Assembly (NCBI GenBank): GCA_963713545.1
Contig: CAVQME010000002.1
Coordinates: forward strand, 434,001-498,000
DNA: 64,000 bases
From: CAVPLM01 sp963713545
Lineage (GTDB): Bacteria; Actinomycetota; Thermoleophilia; RBG-16-64-13
Direction of reading: 5' to 3'
Shown here: positions 15,943 through 23,788 of the stretch, piece after piece
Layout: each line of letters opens with the position of its first letter
Numbering within the stretch: the stretch's first letter is position 1
Notes under the pieces: model-generated
Databases searched by the model: none
What the model was told of the DNA's origin: nothing
Seen by the model: only the letters and a program-made list of their open reading frames with translations
Program-made: the position numbers and the translations under genes

Positions 15943-17155
15943 TCAGGCGGTCATCTCCTTGAGACCGAAGGGGAAGTCGTATGCGGGCATCAACTCCACG
16001 AACGGATCGGGGTCGAAAGCCTCGGGTCCGAGGACCCCCACGCCCTTCCAGACTTTGGTCTCGAGCAGTTCCCAAGCGATGACCGGATTGACGGCAGTCT
16101 GCCAGACGACGGCCTGCACCCCGTAGTTCTTCATGCAGGTCTCGTTGTCGGCCACCTGGTAGAGATACACTTGGCGCGGCTTGCCGTCCTTGGTGCCTTT
16201 GACCCAGGTGCCGGCGCAGGTCTTGCCGAACATCTGGCCGCCCAGATGAGCCGGGTCGGGCAGCGTAGCGGCTACCACGTCCCGCGGTGCCACCTGCACG
16301 CCTTTGACGTCGATGGGGAAGCGGTTGTCGAGACCGAGCATCTTGATGGTCTTGAGCACGCCGATGAACTCATCGCCCAGGCCGTACTTGAACGTCACCC
16401 GCTTGCACTTGACCCACCGCGGCACCAGCAGCACTTCCTCGTGCTCCACGTTGACGCACTCCACCGGCCCGATGCCCTCGGGGAATTCGAAGACCTCCGG
16501 CTCCGAGAACGGCTCCGTGGTACACCAACCCTTGCCCTCCTCCCAGACCACCGGAGGATTCAGGCATTCCTCGATGGTGGTCCAGATGGAGAAGTTCGGG
16601 GCGAACTCGTAGCCCCGCACCTCCAGGTTGGCCCCGTCGCGCACGCCGATCTCCTCGATCTCATCGAAGAGGTTCTTCTCGGCGTACTTGGCGAACACGT
16701 CGGCCATGCCCGGCTCCACGCCCATGCCGACAAAGGCGAGGAGGCCCTTCTTCTCCCACGCCTCGGCCCGCTCGAACTGGTAGTCGCCCAGCTTCACACC
16801 GCAGGTGTTGTAGGGGTCGGTCGCATGCGCGGTGGACAGGGTCATGGCCATGTCCATGTAGTTGCAGCCGACGTCGTAGGCGGCGTCGAAGATGGCCTCG
16901 TTGAAGACCGGGTCGACGGAGTTGTGGATCAGATCCACTCCGTGCTTGCGGGCCAGCGCCGCGATCTGTTCCTTGTCGCCGGCGTCGACGAACTCCACAG
17001 GCATGTGGGCGGGAGCGCCCACCTTGGCCTGGACCTCCTTGCGCCCGGTCGAGGTTGTAGTCGCACAGCACCAACTTCTCGACCCAGGGCTTGTCCTTGG
17101 CAAGGACGGCTATGGCCTCGCCCACGCCACCAACACCTACGAGCAGAATCTTCAT
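15943..17155 (-). CDS. Saccharopine dehydrogenase family protein (frame broken by one extra base)
   Basis: Start M-K-I-L-L-V-G-V-G-G-V-G-E follows GGAGG. The first frame reads to L-C-D-Y-N-L-D-R-A near 17045; the rest (K-E-V-Q-A-K-V-G through to K-E-M-T-A) is in the +1 frame. Removing one base of GGGCGC at about 17041-17047 restores a 403-residue protein. It has an N-terminal Rossmann NAD(P) domain (G-x-G-G-V-G), then H-N-S-V-D-P-V-F-N-E and G-M-G-V-E-P-G-M-A-D, typical of the lysine 6-dehydrogenase / carboxynorspermidine-type branch. Such enzymes oxidise or reductively form C-N bonds next to a carboxylate. Its neighbours (aminotransferase and permease genes) suggest amino-acid catabolism. 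Confidence 0.8.
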
Positions 17156-17186
17156 CTGGGCCTCCTAGAGCCGTTTGTTGGAAGTA

Positions 17187-18903
17187 CTAGTCCGAGTCCA
17201 CGGACGACGGCGGCAACGCACCCTTCTTCGGCTCGAGCTTGATAGCGGCGACAGTGCAGGCGACGCCTATCGCCGCAAAGACCCCCGCGACGACAAGGAT
17301 GGTGGTCAGCATGGTGTCGAAGTTCCCCAGGAACCCGGAGAGGTACGATTCACCGTAGGTGTCGAGGTAGTACTCCTCCGCCCAATCTCCCTCGAACCAT
17401 CTCAGCCACGGAACGGCCACAAAACCCACGACCGCGAATCCGTAGAAGACGCCGGCTATCCTCTTCAGGTCGCCGATACCGAGACGAGTCCGTGGATTGA
17501 GCGGGTAGTGCGCCGGATCCTTCTTGGCAAGACCGCCGTATCTCCTCTTCCAGATGACATACATGACCGGCCCTGTGAGAATACCGATCAAGCCGCCTAT
17601 GAAGAAGTCCGTGCCGTTGATGAAGAACGACAACACGCCGATGATGATCGGCACGACGCAGAGCAGCACGAGAAACGGGTAGCCACCCGGGATCTTGAAC
17701 TTGTATTCCTGCTCGGGGATCCTCTTCCTGAGGATCATCGCCGAGATGTAGACCAAGATGTACGACGAGATCAGCAAGAAGACATCCACGATGACGACCG
17801 TCGTGAAAGCGAAGTTGCACAGTATCAGGTTGACGATCGCGACAGAAATGACCGCGACGTACGGTACGCCGTGCTTCTTGTCGACCTTGACCAGGACTTT
17901 CGGCGCCAGATGGTCGTCGGCCAGCGCGAAGAACCCTCGTGATCCCGATGCGATGTACGTGTTGTAGATCGAACACTGAGCCAAGACGGCGATGACGACG
18001 AAGAAGATGCCGGTTCCGGCCCCCCAGAAGGTAGTGACGACATCCGCGTACCCGACACTCTCGGCAGTCGTACCCCAATCCGTCCCATGAGTCTATGGAG
18101 GCAAGGCCTGCCATCGTCGGCAGTATGTAGACGGCCATGATCAGGGGAATAGTGATGAGGGTGGCCTTCGGGATGACTTGCGGGTTCTTGAGCTCTCCGG
18201 CAATGGTGGACATGGACTCATAGCCGGAGTACATCCACATGCCGATGGCTAAGCCCGCGCCGATGAACATGATCCATTCGGCAAAGGAGATACCCGTCAC
18301 GCCGAGGATCTCGCCGTGCGACGTGAAAGGCACGAACGGGTTCGTGTCCCAGTTGAGAAAACCGGCGATCGCGACAATGGCGAACGCGGCGATGACGAGG
18401 GCCGACAGGATCGTGGTGATGAGGCCGACATCCTTGACGCCGCGAATGTTGATGTACGTGAAGATGAGGATGATGGCGGCCTTGACCGCAAACTCCTCGT
18501 AGGAGTTCAAGTTCCACTGAGATGCGATATAGCCGCCTGCGAGGATCACGTAGAGGGTGTTGTCGATATAGACGGAGATGGTCCTCCACCAGCCGGCCTG
18601 AAAGCCCCAGAACTCGCCCAGTGCTTCCTGCACCCACTTGTAGTAGCCGCCCTCCTGAGGCCTGACGGAGCCAAGTTCTGAGGCCACCAGACCGAACGGC
18701 AACCCCCACAGAAAGGGAAGCGCAATGAGCATGACCAGCGTCAGGCCCGGACCTGACGCGGGAATCATCTCCTCGATGCCGTAGGCGCCCGCCGCTACGA
18801 GGGAGAAGACCATGAAGACGACGGTCGAGACTCGAAGATCGTACTGTCTGAGCCCGTGTGCGCCGACGTCAACCTTCACCGTGCGTTTATCGTCTGCAGC
18901 CAC
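17187..18903 (-). CDS. APC-family amino acid permease (frame broken by one extra base)
   Basis: GTG start with AGGAGG seven bases upstream. The first frame gives helices 1-7 (opening R-V-S-T-V-V-F-M-V-F-S, then the E-G-G-Y-Y-K-W loop) to A-S-I-D-S-W-D near 18080. The second frame gives the remaining helices to P-P-S-S-V-D-S-D. Omitting one base near 18072-18084 (within ACGGATTGGGG on the coding strand) restores about 571 residues and roughly 12-14 membrane helices, typical of amino acid/polyamine/organocation antiporters or symporters. The substrate is not predictable. The gene heads the dehydrogenase, small ORF and aminotransferase series and probably imports their substrate. Confidence 0.82.
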
Positions 18904-19108
18904 GTGGTGCCCTCCTTTGCGGCCGGTCTAACAGGCGCCCTGCGGATTCTCCCCGCGGCGTGGGCCCCCACGAGCAACGCCAGTGAGTGGCGCGATGCTC
19001 TAAGCGAGTGCCGCGGCACGGGCAAACCAAGCGTAGCATTTGAAAGCGTGGCGCGAAAGCCAGTTGCAGACCTGAACAAGAAACGCTGGCGCGGGGGATT
19101 GCACTTCG

Positions 19109-19136
19109 CTAGTACGATTGTCTTGATCGTGTTCAA
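19109..19136 (-). promoter_or_regulatory. Weak promoter candidate for the permease gene
   Basis: TTGAAC (19136-19131), a 16-base spacer, then TACTAG (19114-19109), about 206 bases upstream of the permease start. Both elements are imperfect. Confidence 0.25.
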
Positions 19137-19212
19137 GCTGGTCGTCGACGCCTGCGGACCGTGCTGGGGGCATCTCTCGGGCGGGTCCGGAGTCCTCGAA
19201 CAAGGAGGACTG

Positions 19213-19325
19213 GTGGACTTCTATCAAGGTGCGGTCTTGCGGATCGATCTCACGAGCTCAACCGCAAGCCGGCGCGGGGCACGGCCGAGCTTCCGTATCC
19301 CAACGGCCAGGAAGCAGTCGGCAAA
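19213..19325 (+). pseudogene. Possible remnant of an aldehyde:ferredoxin oxidoreductase N-terminus
   Basis: GTG at 19213 follows AAGGAGG and reads V-D-F-Y-Q-G-A-V-L-R-I-D-L-T-S-S-T, resembling the opening strand of AOR-family proteins (G-x-x-L-R-V-D-L-T). A different frame then gives A-E-L-P-Y-P-N-G-Q-E-A-V-G, which would be the expected continuation. No further AOR text follows. Alternatively the GTG is simply the true start of the propeller gene, with which it is in frame. Low confidence. Confidence 0.22.
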
Positions 19326-19344
19326 CATCCGCTATCATCTCCCC

Positions 19345-20932
19345 ATGGACCCCGCTCCGCCCCCAAGCCAGGGATCGTCCGGCCGGCAAGAGTCCCGGCA
19401 GGCCCGCAGGGCCGCCAGACCTTACGGACGCCGGCGGACTTTCGCCCTGGCGATAGTGGTCGTCGTGCTGGCCGCCATCGGGTACGGTGCCTATCACCTG
19501 GCGAGTGATGAACCGTCGAGGGCCGCGGGGACGGTCACCACGACGCAGGGCGGCCACAGTTCCAGCACGGTAGTCTCCGCCCAGGTGGGCACCTCCGGAC
19601 TGGAGCTCACCACGACCACCAGTGCCGGTGGCACCGGCTCCAACGGCACCGGCTCCGGCGCAGCCGCCGGTGACCCGGGCACCACCACCCGCTCCACCGC
19701 CCCCAACCTGGCTCCGCAGCAGCTCACGGTCAACAGCTCACCTAAAGGGGCCAAGCTCGAGATAACCCTGCAGGACGGCACCGTGGTCTCGGGCAAGACG
19801 CCGTATGACGCGGACACCCCCGGCGGCACGATCCAACTGAAGATCTGGGCCTCCGGCTTCAAGGTGATCCATCGGGAAGTCGACCTTGTCGAGCCCCAGA
19901 CCGTCTCCGTGTGGCTCGATCCCAAAGGGACTGCTCTACGACAGCCTGGTGCGCTTCAAGTGCGGTCCCAACCCCAAGCAGGTAGCCTTCACCCCCGACG
20001 GCAAGGAAATGTGGGTGTCGCTGCTGGGCGGCCACGGCCTCGAGATCTTCGAGCCCACCACGGGTACGAAGATCGACCAGGTCAAACTGGGCGAACACGG
20101 CGCCGTGGAGGTCATCTTCACCAAGGACGGCAAGACCGCCTACGCGAGCCAGATGGAGACGGCTTCGGTCTTCGAGATCGATCGGGCCACCCGTGAGGTC
20201 AAGCGCACCTTCAAGACGGGAGGAAGCTGGACCAAGGTCCTGCTGCTGTCCCCCGACGAGAAGACCTTGTGGGCTTCCAACTGGATCAGCAACGACATCT
20301 CCGAGATCGACCTGGTCACGGGCAAGCTCGTGCGCCGCCTCAAGACCGTGGTCACCCCCCGCGGACTCTACGTGACTCCCGACGCCAAGCGCCTCTACGT
20401 TGCCGGTTTCGAGAACGGCGACATCCAGCGGATCGATCTGGCCACCGGCAAGGGCGAGGTCATCTTCAAGACTGGCGGCGCCATGCGCCATATGGTAGGA
20501 GACGACGTGCGCGGGCTTCTCTACGTCGACGACCTGTCGACCAACGAGGTCTTCGTGGTCGATCTGGCTACCGATAAGGTCACCAAACTGGCCGACACCG
20601 ACCATCGCCCCAATACCATGGACCTATCACCCGACGGGAGGGTGCTCTACATCTCCAACCGGGGCAAGGACAATCCCAAGACCTACTACATCCCCGGCCC
20701 GGAATGGGGTTCCATCCTCGCCATCGACACGGCCACCGGCAAGATCCTCGACGCCATCGTGGGCGGCAACCAGTGCACCGGCCTTGACGTTTCCCCCGAC
20801 GGCACCCTCCTGGCCTTCTCCGACTTCCTGGACGACAAGATCCGGGTCTACACTATCCCCGACTACGAGACCCTGGCCGCCGGAGGCGGAGGCCGGGCCG
20901 AAGCTCACCTCAAGGACATCATCAAGCAGTAA
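19345..20932 (+). CDS. Membrane-anchored PEGA / YncE-like beta-propeller protein (frame broken by one extra base)
   Basis: From the ATG at 19345: a basic stretch, one membrane helix (F-A-L-A-I-V-V-V-V-L near residues 35-55), a Ser/Thr/Gly-rich linker, then a PEGA domain (L-T-V-N-S-S-P-K-G-A-K-L) to W-L-D-P-K-G. The frame must shift at GGG 19927-19929 to continue L-L-Y-D-S-L-V-R-F and a seven-bladed YVTN/YncE-like propeller with repeats such as G-K-T-A-Y-A-S and E-I-D-L-V-T-G-K-L. Removing one G gives about 528 residues facing outside the membrane. The ATG has no ribosome binding site; an in-frame GTG at 19213 has AAGGAGG. Function is unknown; PEGA domains are surface or cell-wall associated. 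Confidence 0.75.
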
Positions 20933-20948
20933 GAGGAGGGACTCGACC

Positions 20949-21309
20949 ATGGGCAATCCGATCGTCCACTGGGAACTGATGGTGACCGACCTGGAGAAAG
21001 GTAAAGCCTTCTACTCGGCCGTGTTCGATTGGAAGTTCGACGAATCCACCTATCCCGGCTATACGTTGATCGACACGGGGTCTCAGCCGGGCGGAGGCAT
21101 GCTGGCGAAGCCCGAGACGGCTCCTGCGTGCGCGCTCACCACCTACTTTGCGGTCGATGACCTCGAGGACGCCCTGAGCAGAGCAGCCGCGGCGGGCGCG
21201 GCCATCGTGGTACCCGCGACGGCCATCGAGGGCGTGGGCCAGTGGGCCATGATCGCCGATCCGGACGGTATCCCCGATAGCACTGCTCCAGCCCGAAGGA
21301 GAGATGTAG
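20949..21309 (+). CDS. VOC/glyoxalase-fold protein (frame broken by one extra base)
   Basis: ATG with GGAGGG eight bases upstream, 16 bases after the propeller gene. V-H-W-E-L-M-V-T-D, K-A-F-Y-S-A-V-F-D-W near residues 18-27 and the C-terminal A-D-P-D-G-I-P are the paired beta-alpha-beta-beta-beta units of the vicinal oxygen chelate fold. One surplus C in the run 21272-21275 shifts the end; without it the protein closes with I-A-L-L-Q-P-E-G-E-M after 119 residues, the usual family ending. This short subgroup binds or modifies small molecules; no reaction can be assigned. Confidence 0.8.
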
Positions 21310-21324
21310 GCCGGTGCGGCCGGT

Positions 21325-22971
21325 CTAGCCGATGTCGAGGCGATAGCCCCGACCCAAGAGGAGCCGGCGGACCTCCTGGTAGGGCACCTGGTCGGGGGCG
21401 ATCCTCAGCCTGTCGGCGACCACGATGACCGCCCCAGCTGCTCCACCCATATGGGCACGGGTATGCTCCATCCTGACCGCCGAGCTGTAGGCGCGGTAGT
21501 CCGTTGAGACAGCCGTCGAGACCAACAGGTCGGGATGGCCCTCTGCCATGAGGGCCTCCATCGGCATGCGCACGTAACGGGTCGTCTCCACGTACGTCGG
21601 GAAGAAGGCGTCGTGCCGGTCATACTCACCGTAGCAGCCTATCGCTACTGGGTGCCGCGCCGCCCCGGACTGGAGGTCCGCAACGGTATAGGTATCAAGA
21701 CCCACGATGCGAGGACCTTCCCTCACGTACAGTTTTTGAGGTACGGAGGCTATCCCCACCTTGGGGTAACCGTGCTCCTGAAGATAGCGCACCCGATTGA
21801 TGGACCACTCGAGCACCCGGCGGCGTATCTCCCCTCGTTTCTCGGGGGAGAAGATCCACTGGTAGGCCAGACCGACATCGGGCCAATCGTTCCAGGTTTG
21901 GTTCAACTCCCGCTTGGCGTTAGGAAGGACCGCGATGGTCATCGTCCAGCTGGTCTTGAAAGCCAGCACGTTCCTTTGGTTGAGAGGAGCGAGGAATGCA
22001 TAGCTGGACGGGTCGTAGTTGGGATGTACCAGAGAGGCGATGCGCGGAGCGTAGCCGCTCGCGTACACCTTCAGCGTCAGCAAGGGCGAGAACATCTGAG
22101 GAGCGGTCTCGTAGTTGTTGGCCGCGCCGGGATACTCGGGTTTGACTCCGGCGACGTCGTTGTAGACCGCCTCGTGCCTTCCTATCCGGTAGCTCGCCCC
22201 CAGCATGCGAGCCAGGTCGCCTTCGACGCTGGCGTCGATGAAGTACCGGGTGTTGAACCGGACGACGCCGCTGCCCTCGACCTGCACGTCGGCGTAGTTG
22301 CCTCCGTCTTGGTCGCTCGCCGCAAGAAGCTTCCCCGAATAGAAGAGCACGTTGGGCGCCTTCGCGCCCCGGACGAACGACCACAGGGCCTGGGCCGATG
22401 CCTCGGGCTCATAGACGAAGCGACCGCCGGCGTTGTATGGTTTGAGACCCCGCTGGGTGTACGACTTGATCACAGCCTGTCGCCACTCGTTGTAGAAGCC
22501 GCCTTTGACGCGGCCGATATCGCGCGCGTCTTCCACCCCCAGCCCCTGGGCGAGAGGCGTCTCGAGCAGATTGCCGGCCGAGATGAGCGCGATCCGCAGA
22601 TGCGGTGCGCCGACCGCCAGCTCCCGCACGGCGGCCAGGCCAGACGTTTGAGTGGAGAAGACGACCACGTCGACATCCACCGTCGATGTGGGCGCGACGA
22701 CCCCGAGCGCGGCTGCGTCGGAGGTACCGGCCTCGGACGAAACGGCCTCGGACGAAACGGCCTCGGACGTCGCTGCCTGGGAAGAAACGGCATCCAGGCC
22801 CGTGGTGGCCATGGCCGTCGTGGGTCCGCCTCCCCAGTCCCCGGCAAGGGCGAGGAAGCAGACCAGCAGGCCCACCATCATCGCCGAGAGCACGAGCCTC
22901 GTACCAGACCTCACGTTCGGGCGGCCGGCCGCGTAGACCCGGTTCCGCCCCTTAGATGATGCCTTGTTCAC
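21325..22971 (-). CDS. Exported FAD-dependent oxidoreductase (FAD_oxidored family)
   Basis: 548 residues. There is a signal-anchor at about 25-45 (V-L-S-A-M-M-V-G-L-L-V-C-F-L-A-L-A-G), then an Ala/Ser/Glu linker with S-S-E-A-V repeats, then V-V-V-F-S-T-Q-T-S-G-L-A-A-V in the position of the FAD loop. Note that the usual G-x-G-x-x-G is degraded to S-T-Q-T-S-G. Further on are Y-F-I-D-A-S-V-E-G-D-L-A and G-G-A-A-G-A-V-I, both conserved in PF12831 proteins. Relatives are secreted oxidoreductases or putative xanthan-lyase-like flavoproteins. The start overlaps the peroxiredoxin stop by 20 bases. Confidence 0.75.
   Translation of the reverse strand: MNKASSKGRNRVYAAGRPNVRSGTRLVLSAMMVGLLVCFLALAGDWGGGPTTAMATTGLDAVSSQAATSEAVSSEAVSSEAGTSDAAALGVVAPTSTVDVDVVVFSTQTSGLAAVRELAVGAPHLRIALISAGNLLETPLAQGLGVEDARDIGRVKGGFYNEWRQAVIKSYTQRGLKPYNAGGRFVYEPEASAQALWSFVRGAKAPNVLFYSGKLLAASDQDGGNYADVQVEGSGVVRFNTRYFIDASVEGDLARMLGASYRIGRHEAVYNDVAGVKPEYPGAANNYETAPQMFSPLLTLKVYASGYAPRIASLVHPNYDPSSYAFLAPLNQRNVLAFKTSWTMTIAVLPNAKRELNQTWNDWPDVGLAYQWIFSPEKRGEIRRRVLEWSINRVRYLQEHGYPKVGIASVPQKLYVREGPRIVGLDTYTVADLQSGAARHPVAIGCYGEYDRHDAFFPTYVETTRYVRMPMEALMAEGHPDLLVSTAVSTDYRAYSSAVRMEHTRAHMGGAAGAVIVVADRLRIAPDQVPYQEVRRLLLGRGYRLDIG
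22731..22769. repeat. 15-bp tandem repeat in the FAD protein linker
   Basis: About 2.6 copies of cctcggacgaaacgg, encoding the S-S-E-A-V repeats just after the signal-anchor. Degenerate copies flank it. It is a length-variable linker rather than a mobile element. Confidence 0.8.
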
Positions 22972-23416
22972 GCAGTCCCTTCGCCGCCGCCAGCACCTCG
23001 GCCGCGTGCCCCTGTGCCCGCGCCCGCCGATAGGCTAGCAGTATAGTCCCGTCGCCGCCGATGAGGACGGTGTCCCGCTCGTGCGATCCGGCCGGCTCGC
23101 TCTTGAGGGTGCCGAAGGCCCTACCTAGCGCCCGGTCACCATCGCTCACAAGGGGGAAACGCAGCTCGTACTTGTCGCGGAAACGCTGCAGACGCTCCAC
23201 CGGGTCCACAGAGGTTCCGATGACCTGCACTCCCAGACCTTCGAACTCGGGAAGCATTTGGTTGAACTCAACCGCTTCCACCGTTCAGCCCGAGGTAAAC
23301 GCCTTGGGAAAGAAATAGAGCACCAAGGGTCCTCGAGCCAGGTTGGCTGCCAGATCCACATCGCCCTCAGTGCCCGACGCCACGAACAAGGGCGCTTTGT
23401 CCCCCACAGCGAGCAT
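22952..23416 (-). CDS. Peroxiredoxin with predicted selenocysteine at the active site (UGA44)
   Basis: Start ATG with AGGAGG seven bases upstream. 154 residues if the in-frame TGA at 23287-23285 is read as selenocysteine. Residues 1-43 are a normal peroxiredoxin N-terminus (V-G-D-K-A-P near 4-9, V-L-Y-F-F-P-K-A-F-T-S-G at 32-43). The TGA falls exactly where BCP/AhpC proteins have the peroxidatic Cys (P-G-C-T), and the frame continues T-V-E-A-V-E-F-N to a full C-terminal half (G-T-S-V-D-P; R-F-P-L-V-S-D). The resolving Cys of E. coli BCP (E-A-C) is Val49 here. Sec-peroxiredoxins that reduce peroxides with thiols are known in anaerobes. A SECIS-like hairpin follows the UGA. A simple nonsense mutation is the alternative. 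Confidence 0.85.
23250..23279 (-). promoter_or_regulatory. SECIS-like hairpin downstream of the in-frame UGA
   Basis: Five bases after the UGA the mRNA can pair GGAAGC with GCUUCC (6 bp) and GGUUG with CAACC (5 bp). The apical loop is AGUU and there is an AAAU bulge on the 3' arm. The loop begins 16 bases after the UGA and has G as its second base, both within the pattern described for bacterial SECIS elements that recruit SelB. Confidence 0.7.
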
Positions 23417-23431
23417 CACCAGGCCTCCTCT

Positions 23432-23779
23432 CTAGTCGCTGTCTTCCGCCGGTGGCTGGAAACGCATCTTGAAACCCGGCTGGCCGGCCGATCCCCTGAT
23501 GGGCCCGTGTAAGGCTTCATATCTCGCCAAGTTCTCCTGAAGCGCCTCGGCGATACGTTTGGCATGGTTCGGGCTGGTGATCACCCGGGCGACCACCGTC
23601 CCGTTCTTGCCCAGCATCATCGCGAAGTCGAGAACGAATTCGTCGGCGGTATGTTGCACCATCATACCGTTGGCGTAGACACCACCCGCTATCTGCTCGG
23701 ACAGACGCAGGTTTATTTCCGTCTTTTTGCCGCCGTTGCCCGCGCTTCTCGGGCTCCCTGAGGCTGAACCAGTTGCCAT
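23432..23779 (-). CDS. DUF3467 protein
   Basis: 115 residues, DUF3467 family: T-E-I-N-L-R-L-S-E near residues 20-28, G-V-Y-A-N-G-M-M-V-Q-H-T near 33-44, E-F-V-L-D-F-A-M-M near 47-55, and V-V-A-R-V-I-T-S-P-N-H-A-K near 62-74. The family is widespread and usually found in a single copy, with no established biochemical role. It starts nine bases after the carA stop and ends 15 bases before the peroxiredoxin gene, so it is probably cotranscribed with both. Confidence 0.88.
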   Translation of the reverse strand: MATGSASGSPRSAGNGGKKTEINLRLSEQIAGGVYANGMMVQHTADEFVLDFAMMLGKNGTVVARVITSPNHAKRIAEALQENLARYEALHGPIRGSAGQPGFKMRFQPPAEDSD

Positions 23780-23788
23780 GGAGACCTC

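Larger units (their letters stand above)
18904..19344. other. Divergent intergenic region (about 440 bases)
   Basis: It lies between the minus-strand permease and the plus-strand propeller gene. It contains a weak promoter candidate for the permease gene at 19109-19136 and, at 19204-19325, an AAGGAGG-GTG start followed by text resembling the first residues of an aldehyde:ferredoxin oxidoreductase (listed separately). Nothing else is recognised. Confidence 0.45.

Noticed and set aside
19333..19338. TATCAT six bases before the propeller ATG as a leaderless promoter
   Set aside because: No -35 at a suitable distance and a better start signal exists upstream at 19213.
12614..21309. Programmed +1 frameshifting in the five broken genes
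   Set aside because: The five sites share no slippery sequence, stop codon or stimulator; the products are unrelated. Surplus bases are the simpler reading.
22952..23281. A short 109-residue protein starting after the TGA
   Set aside because: It would lack the first strand and active-site loop and has no ribosome binding site; the full frame through UGA is a complete peroxiredoxin.
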